Assembly (NCBI GenBank): GCA_024636215.1
Contig: JAGXHL010000023.1
Coordinates: forward strand, 1 to 26,333
Reading direction: 5' to 3'
DNA: 26,333 nt
DNA from: Deltaproteobacteria bacterium
Lineage (GTDB): Bacteria; Desulfobacterota; Desulfuromonadia; Desulfuromonadales; BM103
Made by a program: the position numbers and the translations under genes. This document shows, piece after piece, positions 1 through 8,480 of this stretch. Positions within the stretch are counted from its first letter, which is position 1. Each line of letters opens with the position of its first letter. The notes beneath the pieces were generated by a model, which was not told the DNA's origin, made no database searches, and saw only the letters and a list, made by a program, of their open reading frames with translations.

Positions 1-14
1 CTACAAGGCTTGGT

Positions 15-70
15 GTTTTTTCAGGGGTGAAGGCATACATATAGTATGTCGAGGTCCTGAAAAAACGCCA
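15..70. repeat. Long imperfect hairpin downstream of prfB
   Basis: Perfect 11-bp arms (GTTTTTTCAGG at 15-25 and its complement at 56-66) extend outward to 11/70 with one wobble. Between them lies a second small hairpin, CATAC-atata-GTATG (34-48). Another short inverted repeat sits at about 72-85 (CGCC..GGCG type). The stretch carries no coding signal. It lies about 300 bp past the prfB stop on the minus strand. Neither strand has a T-run directly after the stem, so it is not a classical terminator. It may be a dispersed, structured intergenic repeat, but no second copy is in this window. Confidence 0.5.
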
Positions 71-186
71 TAACGCCGTAGGGCGGACTTTTTGCGACGC
101 CATCTCTTTTCGGCGGGATAAAAAGAAAGTGAGGCGGGTGCAGGGCGCAGCGCCTGCGGTCCTGCTTTTTACTTTGAAACCAGTTT

Positions 187-360
187 CAGCTATCAGCTAT
201 CAGCTATCAGCTATCAGCTATCAGCTATCAGCTATCAGCTATCAGCTATCAGCTATCAGCTATCAGCTATCAGCTATCAGCCTCCAGCCTCCAGCCTCCA
301 GCCTCCAGCCTCCAGCCTCCAGCCTCCAGCCCCCAGCCCCCAGCCTCCAGCCTCCAGCCT
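187..360. repeat. Heptanucleotide tandem array, two blocks (13 x CAGCTAT, then about 12 x CAGCCTC/CAGCCCC)
   Basis: Thirteen perfect CAGCTAT units occupy 187-277. In the same phase follow about twelve units of CAGCCTC, two of them CAGCCCC (278-360, the last one base short). The array stops at the prfB stop codon (TAA, complement of 361-363), so on the minus strand it is the immediate 3' untranslated region of prfB. Both blocks share CAGC and differ only in the last three bases, so one probably arose from the other by unit spread. It resembles the short tandemly repeated heptamers known from cyanobacteria in form only. Any open frame through it is repeat translation. Confidence 0.9.
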
Positions 361-1450
361 TTACTGCATCAAATAGGCTTCAATAAAACCGTCCAGATTG
401 CCGTCAAGCACAGCGTCGGTATTGCCGCTCTCATAGTCGGTTCGATGGTCCTTGACCATGCGATAGGGGTGCAGCACGTAAGAGCGGATCTGGCTGCCCC
501 AGGCGATGTCCTTCTTTTCTCCGCCCAGTTCTTCGGCTTCGCTCTCTTTCTTTTCCAGCTCCATTTCATAGAGACGTGCTTTAAGCTGCTTCATTGCCGT
601 AGAGCGGTTTTTGTGTTGAGAACGCTGGTTCTGACAGCTGACGACAATGCCGGTCGGCAGATGCGTTATTCTGATTGCCGAGTCCGTTTTATTAACATGC
701 TGACCACCGGCTCCACTGGCCCGATAAGTATCGACCTTGAGATCTTTGTCCAGAACCTCAATTTCGACATCATCAGAGAGCTCAGGGAAAACAAAAACGG
801 AGCAGAACGACGTGTGGCGACGCGCATTGGAATCAAAAGGAGAGATTCTGACCAGGCGGTGAATCCCCTTCTCAGCTTTCAGGTAACCAAAGGCGTAATC
901 CCCGGAGACAGTGAAAGTAACCCCTTTGGCCCCCGCTTCATCACCTGGCTGATAGTCGGTAATCTCCGCCTTGAACCCCTTGCGTTCACAATAACGCAGA
1001 TACATGCGCAGCAGGATCTCTGCCCAATCCTGGGCCTCCGTACCACCGGCGCCGGCGTTGATGCTGACGATTGCATTGTTGGCATCATGCTCACCGGAAA
1101 GCATTCTGGCAAATTCCATCCGGGCAATCGCCTTTTCCAGGGCGGGCAGCATCTTGAGAACTTCTGCATGGGCCTCCTGGTCTTCGCCCTCTTCTCCAAG
1201 TTCGATCATGACCTGAACATCCTCCAGGCCATTGGCTGCCGACTCCCAGTCTTCAACCAGCTTTTGCAGCAAGGTCCTTTCTTTCAGGACCTCCTGGGCT
1301 TTTTCGTTATCGTTCCAGAATTCAGGTCGAGCGACTTCTGCCTCCAGTTCGGAAACGCGTTCACGTTTGCTATCGATGTCAAAGGTACCTCCTCAGCTCA
1401 GAGAGCTTGTCCTGGAGGCTTTTCAGTAATTCAATTTCTTCACGAAACAT
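361..1450 (-). CDS. prfB: Peptide chain release factor 2 (RF2), with programmed +1 frameshift
   Basis: RF2 recognises UGA and UAA stop codons and triggers peptide release on the ribosome. The start ATG (1450-1448) follows a GGGAG ribosome site. The first 23 codons end at an in-frame TGA (1381-1379). A +1 shift on CTT-T joins them to the 339-codon main frame, giving about 362 residues, the normal length for the family. The shifted frame contains the SPF anticodon-like tripeptide (about residues 203-205) that selects UGA, and the GGQ peptidyl-hydrolysis motif (about 248-250) within the conserved GAGGQHVNKT segment. It lies 120 bp downstream of lnt and has its own promoter. The gene must be annotated as a joined CDS; a frame starting after the shift site loses the N-terminus. 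Confidence 0.97.
1378..1393 (-). promoter_or_regulatory. RF2 programmed +1 frameshift site
   Basis: Read on the minus strand the site is AGGAGG-TAC-CTT-TGA-C. It has an internal Shine-Dalgarno-like AGGAGG, a 3-nt spacer, the slippery CTT, the in-frame TGA and a following C. This is the established autoregulatory arrangement: low RF2 lets the ribosome pause at the UGA and slip +1 to GAC, restoring RF2. All elements known from the E. coli site are present, with AGGAGG in place of AGGGGG. Confidence 0.95.
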
Positions 1451-1483
1451 TATAATCTCCCAAAGCTTAAAGACGAACAGCGG

Positions 1484-1512
1484 ATTATACGCGTAGTCAA
1501 CCAACGGGACAA
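1484..1512 (-). promoter_or_regulatory. Sigma70-type promoter of prfB
   Basis: On the minus strand TTGTCC (1512-1507), a 17-bp spacer and a perfect TATAAT (1489-1484) lie in the 120-bp gap between lnt and prfB. The predicted leader is about 25 to 30 nt. This suggests that prfB can be transcribed independently of the upstream operon. Confidence 0.7.
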
Positions 1513-1570
1513 GGAAACTTCATAGTATTTGGCATTTTCCATGAAATCTTTGAAGTCATTGCATGATGAG

Positions 1571-3100
1571 TCAAAAAAAACGCCGGCGTGTCTGAACCAA
1601 CCAGAGCAGGCAGATCAGCAGGAAAGTCCCTGGAATCAGATCACCCATATGCAAGTAGAGCCTCGGTCGAGCCCCCAATCCTGGCTCCGCCGAGAGAAAA
1701 GCGGTGGTGAAGAGACCGGTTTGCTTAACAACGGTCCCGGAGGGAGCGATAAAGGCTGAGATGCCGGTATTGGCAGCACGAGCCAGCCAGACACGGTTCT
1801 CTATCGCTCGGAAACGCGCCATCGCCAGATGCTGCCAGGGGGCCGATGATTGACCGAACCAGGCATCGTTTGTGATATTCACCAGCAAATCGCTGCCCTG
1901 CCGGACAGATTCCCTCGCCAACTCAGGAAAGATCACCTCGTAACAGATCAGAACGCCAAGCTTATGCTCTCCAATCGGCAGGGGGTTGATTTCGCCTGGA
2001 GAATAATCACCGATACCGGCGACCAGTTTATTAACAAAAGGGAGAAACTTGCCAAGCGGCACATATTCACCAAAGGGTACAAGGTGTATTTTGTCACTCC
2101 TGCCTAGCAGTTCGGCCGAGGGTGAAAGCATAAAGGCACTGTTCAGATAATACAGGCTTCCAGAGTCTCTGCGATATGCGGGGCTGCCAAACAGGAGAGC
2201 CGTGTTTGTCTCGACAGCAAGCTGTGCAACAGAGTCAGCCAGGGGGCCACCATCCTGAAAATAAAACGGCATAGCCGCTTCCGGCCACACCAACAAATCT
2301 TTCGATCCCTCCTGCCAGGCCCGAAGCGATAGCTCACGATAGGAACGCACTGTACTGAGTTGATTCTCCGGTCTCCACTTTTGGGATTGAGGGATATTGC
2401 CCTGCACAACAGCCATACTCAATGACTCGGTCCGGCTATCAGGCTCCTGCTGCAGACACCAGGCCCCGTATGCATAGTTCCCCATAAGCAGAAGGATTGT
2501 GACGGCAAGGGTTTTTATCGACCTGCCTTGCGAAGGACTCTGGCCCTTAAGCAGTAAATTCTCGGCAAGAGCCGCGTTAGTCAAGACCAGCAGGTAGCTC
2601 AAGCCATAGACACCGAAGAGGTCCGCAGATTGAACCATTACCAACCAGGTGTGCTGGGAGTAGCCGAGGGTTGACCAGGGGAAACCGGTCAGCAAGAACG
2701 CACGGAGGAACTCCAGAGCCACCCAGAAAACCGGCAAAGTGAGCGCAAAAGGATAACCTCTAAACTCCTTGAGACGACAAGCGGCCCAGGACGCCGCCCC
2801 CCAGTAGAGGGCCAGGTAGGCGGCAAGCAGTAAATAGAGAAGAAACGAGAGCACGGCATGCAGATGACCATAAGTGGTCATCACGATATTAAGCCAGTAG
2901 AGAGTGACCGCAAAAAAAACCACACCGGCTACGAAACCGCTCTTGAAAGGCCGCTTCGGCATAACCAGAATCAGCGGAACAAGCCCAAACCAGGCAAGCA
3001 GGTGATAGTCGGGCAGCGGGAAGGCGCAGGCCATCAAAAGACCCGACAAAGCGCTGAGACATGTGGTTTTGTCAGGCAGTAATCTGCGCATAATAATCAT
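1571..3100 (-). CDS. lnt: Apolipoprotein N-acyltransferase
   Basis: Lnt moves an acyl chain from phosphatidylethanolamine to the N-terminal cysteine of apolipoproteins in the inner membrane, the last step of lipoprotein maturation. The 509-residue protein has about eight hydrophobic segments in its first half, then a nitrilase-type CN-hydrolase domain from about residue 228. The triad matches E. coli Lnt in position and context: Glu274 (VWPEAAMPF), Lys337 (SDKIHLVPFGEY), Cys386 (GVLICYEVIFPE). The ATG at 3100-3098 overlaps the corC stop as ATGA, so translation is probably coupled. An alternative ATG lies at 3091, three codons in. The Ig-domain lipoprotein at 20318 would be one likely substrate. 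Confidence 0.96.
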   Translation of the reverse strand: MIIMRRLLPDKTTCLSALSGLLMACAFPLPDYHLLAWFGLVPLILVMPKRPFKSGFVAGVVFFAVTLYWLNIVMTTYGHLHAVLSFLLYLLLAAYLALYWGAASWAACRLKEFRGYPFALTLPVFWVALEFLRAFLLTGFPWSTLGYSQHTWLVMVQSADLFGVYGLSYLLVLTNAALAENLLLKGQSPSQGRSIKTLAVTILLLMGNYAYGAWCLQQEPDSRTESLSMAVVQGNIPQSQKWRPENQLSTVRSYRELSLRAWQEGSKDLLVWPEAAMPFYFQDGGPLADSVAQLAVETNTALLFGSPAYRRDSGSLYYLNSAFMLSPSAELLGRSDKIHLVPFGEYVPLGKFLPFVNKLVAGIGDYSPGEINPLPIGEHKLGVLICYEVIFPELARESVRQGSDLLVNITNDAWFGQSSAPWQHLAMARFRAIENRVWLARAANTGISAFIAPSGTVVKQTGLFTTAFLSAEPGLGARPRLYLHMGDLIPGTFLLICLLWLVQTRRRFF

Positions 3101-3948
3101 TCAGCTTCAGAAGTTTCAGCGTCGCGCCAAACACGGACCGTCTCAATTTTGCGCTCATCAGATTTCTCAACCATCAGAACCAGTCCATTATCACTGACCT
3201 TTTCACCCTTTTTAGGCACATTACCCAGCAAATGGAACAGATAGCCTCCAACGGTATCGAACTTTTCACGAGGAATTTCGATATCATAGTATTCTTCCAA
3301 TTCTTCGACATTGCTTCTGGCATCAACCAGCAGCGTCCCGTCATCCTGAGCTTGCAGCCAGGAGACCTCCAGATCGTACTCATCCTGGATGTCGCCAACG
3401 ATCTCTTCGAGCAGGTCTTCTATGGTGATCAGACCGGACGTGCCGCCATACTCATCAACGGCGATCGCCATATGCACCCGCAGGGTCCGGAAATCCACCA
3501 GCAACTCATCAATACGCTTGGTTTCAGGGATAAAGTAAGGGGTGCGCATGACTTCGGCAAGGGTCAAGGTCTCGTCGTTTGCCCCCCAGTTGCGCAGCAG
3601 ATCTTTTGCATAGACAACCCCGACAATATTGTCCATCGAGCCTTCAAAGAGAGGCACACGAGAGTGCCCGGACGCTATGATCATTTTGAGAAAATCACTG
3701 AGTGTTGCCTGAGCAGGACAACAGACCATATCCGTACGTGGCACCATCACTTCACGTACAATCGTGTCTCCGAACTCAAAGATCGACTGCAACATGTCAC
3801 CCTCTGATTCGTTGAGAATCCCCTCTTCTTCGGAACTGTTGATCGCTTCCTGCAGTTCTTTTTCCGTCAGAGCACGTGAACGCCCACGGAAAAGGCGACT
3901 GAGGGTTAAAGCAAGAGAGTTGCGTTGGGGGCTTTGATCGTCTTCCAC
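3097..3948 (-). CDS. ybeX: YbeX/CorC-type CBS-pair protein
   Basis: This is a 283-residue short member of the CorC/HlyC family without the N-terminal DUF21 membrane domain. Two CBS domains span about residues 66-187, including the family signature VDEYGGTSGLIT (164-175). A CorC/transporter-associated domain lies at about 205-275. E. coli YbeX is linked to divalent metal balance and ribosome biogenesis and sits beside ybeY and lnt, as here. The start is GTG (3948-3946), about 10 nt after GAGGAG; no better in-frame ATG exists before residue 52. It overlaps lnt by 4 bp and follows the kinase/phosphatase gene by 22 bp. The molecular function is not settled for the family. Confidence 0.92.
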   Translation of the reverse strand: MEDDQSPQRNSLALTLSRLFRGRSRALTEKELQEAINSSEEEGILNESEGDMLQSIFEFGDTIVREVMVPRTDMVCCPAQATLSDFLKMIIASGHSRVPLFEGSMDNIVGVVYAKDLLRNWGANDETLTLAEVMRTPYFIPETKRIDELLVDFRTLRVHMAIAVDEYGGTSGLITIEDLLEEIVGDIQDEYDLEVSWLQAQDDGTLLVDARSNVEELEEYYDIEIPREKFDTVGGYLFHLLGNVPKKGEKVSDNGLVLMVEKSDERKIETVRVWRDAETSEAE

Positions 3949-3970
3949 GAGTTAGTAACTCCTCTACAGA

Positions 3971-4693
3971 TTAATGAAAAACCAGTTGCAGGGTCATAGT
4001 CGTCACTACGCCAACCATGCCACCGGCAACAATTTCTTTCAGATTGTGAACTCCAAGCAGAACCCTGCTTTGCGCCACCAATACAGCAAGAAACCAGGCC
4101 AGCAGAATAACCAGTAGACCGACTTCGGAAAAGGCAACAGAGGTTGCGATGGAAAAAGCCACTCCCGAATGGCCGCTTGGCATGCCGCCATGCAAGGGGG
4201 TGCCTTTACCCAAACGGGCTTTGGCCAGAATCACCAGAAGCACAACGACGACAACCGAGATAATCGCTACGTTGCCGGTTGACCGCATGAACTCCTGGCT
4301 GGCAGCCGCCCCGGCGGTAAAGAAAAATCTCGACACGGCCAGGTAACCAAGCACCAGTGCGCCGACACTGGCCAGAAGCACTGCACCGGCGGCAACATCT
4401 TTGGCGCGCTGGGCAAGGGGGTGAAAATCGGGGGAAACCAGATCGACAACCACTTCAACGGCTGTGTTCACCAATTCGGCAAACAGGACCAGGGTGATCG
4501 CCAGAGCCAGCAGGGCAAATTCGTGAAGAGAAAGGCGCAAGATCAGGGCGCCGACCAGAACCAGAATGGCCGCAATCAGGTGGAAAAGCATATGGGGCTG
4601 TGTCTTGGAAGCCCAGAGAATTCCTTCGATAGCGCAATTAAGACTACCGATAAAGCCCTTCGGCTTATTGGGATTGGCAGGCTCACCATTCAT
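3971..4693 (-). CDS. Fused DgkA-type lipid kinase and PAP2 phosphatase
   Basis: The protein has 240 residues and about seven membrane segments. The N-terminal half is a diacylglycerol/undecaprenol kinase of the DgkA family: its signature is E73-x-x-N76-T-A-x-E80 with the downstream AKDVAAGAV (98-105). The C-terminal half is a PAP2 lipid phosphatase: K158ARLGKGTP for motif C1, P172-S-G-H for C2, S209-R...H216 for C3. The acidic residue after the C3 histidine is Glu220 rather than the usual Asp. The two halves can in principle make and remove the same lipid phosphate, for example undecaprenyl phosphate or phosphatidate. The start overlaps the ybeY stop (ATGA), so the two are probably coupled in translation. 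Substrate is not predictable from the sequence. Confidence 0.93.
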   Translation of the reverse strand: MNGEPANPNKPKGFIGSLNCAIEGILWASKTQPHMLFHLIAAILVLVGALILRLSLHEFALLALAITLVLFAELVNTAVEVVVDLVSPDFHPLAQRAKDVAAGAVLLASVGALVLGYLAVSRFFFTAGAAASQEFMRSTGNVAIISVVVVVLLVILAKARLGKGTPLHGGMPSGHSGVAFSIATSVAFSEVGLLVILLAWFLAVLVAQSRVLLGVHNLKEIVAGGMVGVVTTMTLQLVFH

Positions 4694-5145
4694 GCAGTAA
4701 GAAACTCCTCATGAATCAAAGCAAAGATTTCACGCTCTCTGGCTTCCATACGCTTCGCATCAGCTTCAGTGCCACGCTCGTGGTCATAACCAAGCAAATG
4801 CAGTATGCCGTGCAGCAGCAGGAAATACAGTTCACTTTCAAATGGATTCCGCGCCTCACAGGCATCACGCGCGGCGGTCTCTGCAGAAATGACCACATCA
4901 CCCAGCAGGTCAGGTTGCACGCCTCCACCCTCACCCTCCTGCATGGCAAAAGAGATGACGTTGGTGGGTCGATCTTTGTTCAGATAGTCGCGATTAATCC
5001 GCCGGATGGCAGCGTCATCCACAATCAGTATCGAAAGGTGGGCATCAGGACATGCCGAGGCGCTTAAGATCCTCTGAGCTACTTTTCGTAGAATGAGCTT
5101 TCTGACCTTCTGGCTCGTCTGCTGATTTTCTATCGCGATCTTCAT
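4690..5145 (-). CDS. ybeY: Endoribonuclease YbeY, rRNA maturation factor
   Basis: YbeY is a zinc-dependent RNase needed for 16S rRNA 3'-end maturation and ribosome quality control. The zinc motif H112-x3-H116-x5-H122 is intact in LLHGILHLLGYDHERG. The ATG at 5145-5143 was chosen because AGGAG lies 6 nt upstream and the resulting 151 residues match the family. A longer frame to 5226 would add 27 unrelated residues. With this start, the first 101 bp overlap the 3' end of the HD phosphodiesterase gene in another frame. The stop overlaps the next gene by 4 bp. Neighbours phoH and ybeX are the usual partners. Confidence 0.96.
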   Translation of the reverse strand: MKIAIENQQTSQKVRKLILRKVAQRILSASACPDAHLSILIVDDAAIRRINRDYLNKDRPTNVISFAMQEGEGGGVQPDLLGDVVISAETAARDACEARNPFESELYFLLLHGILHLLGYDHERGTEADAKRMEAREREIFALIHEEFLTA

Positions 5146-7423
5146 CTGAACTCCTGGTGGGTTTTTCGATGTTTCGTTCTTTGCTGACCGGCTCCGGATA
5201 ATCGACTCGAAAGTGAAAGATGCCACCGAGGATCAACTTGAAGCTTTTGGCGATATTGTTGATATCCTTCAAGGTCAATTCACATTCATCGAGTTGCCCG
5301 TCAATAAAGATATTATTGATAATTTTCTGCACCATGCCCTGAATACGTGCCGGGGTCGGGTCGGTCAGGGTTCGGCTGGCAGCCTCGATCGCATCAGCCA
5401 GCATGATCAGGGCCGCCTCACGGGTCTGCGGCTTGGGCCCCGGATAACGGTAGTCGCGCTCGTCAATCTGCTCAACCCCTGGGTCCGCCTTGCTCTTGGC
5501 GCGATCGTAGAAGAACTTCATCAAACTGGTGCCGTGATGTTGACGGATAATATCACTCAGGTCACGCCCCAGACGATGCTCGCGCGCCATTTCCACGGCA
5601 TCCTTGACGTGGGCCATCAGGACCAACGCGCTCATGGAGGGCGCCAGCTTATCGTGTCTATTCTCCTGGCCGCCGATATTCTCGATAAAGTACAGCGGTT
5701 TCCTGATCTTGCCGATATCGTGATAGTAAGCTGCGACACGAACCATCAGGGGGTTGACGCCGATGTTTTCTGCTGCCGCTTCTGCAAGGTTACCGACGAT
5801 AATCGAATGATGATAGGTCCCCGGCGCCTGCACCATGAGATCCCGCAGGAGCGGGTTGTTCATATTGGCCAGTTCAAGCAGCTTGATATTGGTCGTATAG
5901 CGAAATAACGACTCGACCAGGGGCACGATCCCGGTCACCATCACCGCCGCGGCCAGACCGCCGGCAAAGCCGAAGCCCAATTTGTAAAGCAACTGCAGAT
6001 CAAACGGCCTGCTCGTCGTCAGGTGCAGGGCGAAGAGCAGTACAAAATTGAACATGCCCAGGCGCAAACCGGCCCGGAACAGCGATGAGCGCTCGGTGAC
6101 ATGACGCACCCAATGCGCTCCGCAAAGGCTGGTCAAAAAGGCAAACAGCAGAATGGCGAAGCTGTTGCCGAACAGAACCGCAGTCAAAATTGAAGAGAGG
6201 ATGGCAAAAACCAGCGAGACCTCTGAATTCAGAACCACGCGTACCAACATGGTGCCGACGGCAAAGGGGAAGAGATAATAATATGCGTTCTGTTCCACAT
6301 AAGGGAAAGCACTGCCGAGCGCGGTCGCGATAAAGATCGAAACCTTCAGAACCAGGATTTGGACGACAAAGACAGTCGCCAGAAAGAGCAGATCACGGTT
6401 CTCCGGTCGGTATTTGCGGATATTCCGACGGGCAAAGGTGTGCACAAAATAGAGGAGCATGAAACAACTGAGCAGAATCCCGGAGGCATTTCGCCACAGA
6501 GAAATCACGCTGTTTTCATCTTGTAAGGCACCAAGTCGTTTCAGCTGGTCGGGGGTGATACGATCGCCTTCACGAACAATCATTTCCCCTTTCTTGACCT
6601 GGATCAGAACAGGTTTAACCTCTTGCCGAGCCAGTTTTCTGCGTGCTTCGGTTTCATTCTGGTTATAAGAGATATTTGGCCGCAACAGCGGCAGGATCAG
6701 TTCGCGCAACGCCTCTTGTTGATTCTTTGTGAATTCTGTCGTGTTGAGTGCTTTTTTCAGAGAATCCTGCAATTCTCCCAGCCCAATGACCTTTTCTACA
6801 CCCTTGTCGGCAAGCTCGGGTTGGCTGTCGGGGCCGCGAAAGATAATCGCCTTGGAGCGATCCGCTTCGAAGAGCTTGAGATTGCCGGCGACCTTCTGCT
6901 GATAAAGCGGTTGTATAAGTTGTGCAAGACGTTGATTAATATCCTCCAGGGACGAAAGCTCCCTTAATGCGGCAAGCGTTTTATCGCTGGTTTTAATGCC
7001 AAAATTAGTTTCGAGCTCTGCCAGTTGCCGGGTCTCGGCAACCTCCAGACCCTGCTCTTTTCGTAAAGAGGTGATAACCTGGCCCACCTGGGTCGCTATC
7101 GCAGACCCGGTCGACGGATCGAAGTCATAAAGAAGCGCGACCGCCTTCTCGGCTTCAACCCGCTTTTGTTCCGACAGGTCTTCGTCGGGAACGAGCAGAT
7201 CGTGAGGAGCCTTGATATCACGCGGAGCAATATCACCCGGCCCGAATTCGGTCGGCGTCAAAACGCCTTTGGGGATAATAATAAAGGTCAGCAGCGCAAC
7301 CAGAGCCAGTAAAATCAGGGTCCGCTGAACCCTGTCGTCACTCTCGCGCTGGTCCTGCTTCGCCAATCGAGAGCGTGGCTTCTGGGTTAAGCCAGCATCT
7401 GCTTTACGTTCATTCGTGGTCAT
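5045..7423 (-). CDS. pgpH: 7TM-HD family cyclic-dinucleotide phosphodiesterase (PgpH/YqfF-like)
   Basis: The 792-residue membrane protein has a first TM helix at about 34-51 and a large extracytoplasmic 7TMR-HDED-type domain to about 305. About seven TM helices follow (310-505), then a cytoplasmic HD domain with YHHS (537-540) and the metal-binding H568-D569 in YYHDIGK. Characterised relatives (Listeria PgpH) hydrolyse c-di-AMP; activity here is inferred from the family. The last 40 or so residues are charged and low complexity, and their codons overlap the ybeY start region. The start at 7423 was chosen because AGGAT precedes it and it lies 22 bp after the phoH stop. An upstream in-frame start at 7492 would run into phoH. 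Confidence 0.93.
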   Translation of the reverse strand: MTTNERKADAGLTQKPRSRLAKQDQRESDDRVQRTLILLALVALLTFIIIPKGVLTPTEFGPGDIAPRDIKAPHDLLVPDEDLSEQKRVEAEKAVALLYDFDPSTGSAIATQVGQVITSLRKEQGLEVAETRQLAELETNFGIKTSDKTLAALRELSSLEDINQRLAQLIQPLYQQKVAGNLKLFEADRSKAIIFRGPDSQPELADKGVEKVIGLGELQDSLKKALNTTEFTKNQQEALRELILPLLRPNISYNQNETEARRKLARQEVKPVLIQVKKGEMIVREGDRITPDQLKRLGALQDENSVISLWRNASGILLSCFMLLYFVHTFARRNIRKYRPENRDLLFLATVFVVQILVLKVSIFIATALGSAFPYVEQNAYYYLFPFAVGTMLVRVVLNSEVSLVFAILSSILTAVLFGNSFAILLFAFLTSLCGAHWVRHVTERSSLFRAGLRLGMFNFVLLFALHLTTSRPFDLQLLYKLGFGFAGGLAAAVMVTGIVPLVESLFRYTTNIKLLELANMNNPLLRDLMVQAPGTYHHSIIVGNLAEAAAENIGVNPLMVRVAAYYHDIGKIRKPLYFIENIGGQENRHDKLAPSMSALVLMAHVKDAVEMAREHRLGRDLSDIIRQHHGTSLMKFFYDRAKSKADPGVEQIDERDYRYPGPKPQTREAALIMLADAIEAASRTLTDPTPARIQGMVQKIINNIFIDGQLDECELTLKDINNIAKSFKLILGGIFHFRVDYPEPVSKERNIEKPTRSSDEDRDRKSADEPEGQKAHSTKSSSEDLKRLGMS

Positions 7424-7445
7424 ACAATATCCTGTGAACCCTTTT

Positions 7446-8411
7446 TTACCCGGGTTTGTGAGCTTCATAGGCTCTGACAATAGCCTGAACAATCGGATGG
7501 CGGACGACGTCTATATCAGTGAAACGGACGAAACTGACGCCATTGACAGTTTTCAACACGTCCCTCGCCTGAACCAATCCTGAGATGCGATCGCTTGGTA
7601 AGTCGATCTGGGTCACGTCACCCGTAATCACAGCGCGGCTGCCAAAACCCAGCCGGGTCAAAAACATCTTCATCTGTTCCGTGGTCGTGTTTTGCGCTTC
7701 ATCGAGAATCACGAAAGCATCATTGAGGGTGCGTCCGCGCATAAAGGCCAGGGGAGCCACTTCGATCACACCATGATCGATCAGAGCCTGGCCTCGATCG
7801 AAGTCCATGAGATCGTAAAGTGCGTCATAGAGGGGACGCAGATAGGGATTGACCTTTTCGGCAATATCTCCCGGCAGAAAGCCCAACTTTTCCCCGGCCT
7901 CCACCGCCGGCCGTACCAGCACGATTCGACTGATCTCCTTCTTCTTCAGAAGAGCCACGGCCATTGCCATGGCCAGGTAGGTCTTGCCGGTCCCGGCGGG
8001 ACCAATGCCGAAAACGACATCATTGTTGCGCATGGCATCAAGATAAGTCTTCTGGGCGAGTGTTTTCGGCGAGATGGCCTTATTGCGGGCAGACACTGTG
8101 ACGGTATCGAGGAAGATATCGGTGAGCTTTGCCGATTCATCCATGCGCAGGATGCGCTCAGCATATTCAATGTCGGTCGGGCGCAGGTCAAAACCTTTTT
8201 CCAGCAGAGCGGACAACTCTTCCAACATTCGTGCTGCGCGGCTGACCATGTCGGCAGCACCTTCAAGAACGGCCGTCGTCCCCTTGGAGCTGGCACGGAT
8301 ACCGGTGAGACGTTCTATTTGTTTCAGATGCCGGTTCTGTTGCCCGAACAGAGCATGCGCCAATCTGGGATCGGCGGGTTCAAAGCTTTGCCGTTGTATT
8401 GGATCGTTCAA
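7446..8411 (-). CDS. phoH: PhoH-like ATPase
   Basis: A 321-residue cytoplasmic P-loop ATPase, probably acting on RNA. The N-terminal segment (about 25-75) looks like the KH-type region of the PhoH/YbeZ class. Walker A is GPAGTGKT (137-144) and Walker B is FVILDEAQN (233-241). YbeZ-type PhoH proteins work with YbeY in ribosome metabolism, and ybeY is two genes downstream. The best start is TTG (8411-8409), preceded at a normal distance by AAAGG; no ATG occurs before residue 55, which would remove conserved sequence. It is the first gene of the operon, with a promoter candidate just upstream. Confidence 0.94.
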   Translation of the reverse strand: MNDPIQRQSFEPADPRLAHALFGQQNRHLKQIERLTGIRASSKGTTAVLEGAADMVSRAARMLEELSALLEKGFDLRPTDIEYAERILRMDESAKLTDIFLDTVTVSARNKAISPKTLAQKTYLDAMRNNDVVFGIGPAGTGKTYLAMAMAVALLKKKEISRIVLVRPAVEAGEKLGFLPGDIAEKVNPYLRPLYDALYDLMDFDRGQALIDHGVIEVAPLAFMRGRTLNDAFVILDEAQNTTTEQMKMFLTRLGFGSRAVITGDVTQIDLPSDRISGLVQARDVLKTVNGVSFVRFTDIDVVRHPIVQAIVRAYEAHKPG

Positions 8412-8448
8412 AAAATAGCCTTTAAAGTTTATGTTGCGTCAATCTGAT

Positions 8449-8477
8449 AAAATACCACCTTGGTTTGCGCAAATCAA
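8449..8477 (-). promoter_or_regulatory. Candidate promoter of the phoH operon
   Basis: On the minus strand TTGATT (8477-8472), 17 bp, TATTTT (8454-8449) lies about 38 bp before the phoH start. Both boxes match the sigma70 consensus at four or five of six positions. No experimental evidence. TTGACG also occurs nearer the gene (8437-8432), but its -10 would fall in the ribosome-binding region. Confidence 0.45.
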
Positions 8478-8480
8478 TTG

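Noticed and set aside
187..360. CRISPR-like array
   Set aside because: Units are 7 bp with no spacers; no cas genes nearby.
129..386. 85-codon open frame on the plus strand through the heptamer array
   Set aside because: It is a translation of the 7-bp repeats (period 7 residues), has no ribosome site, and runs into prfB antisense.
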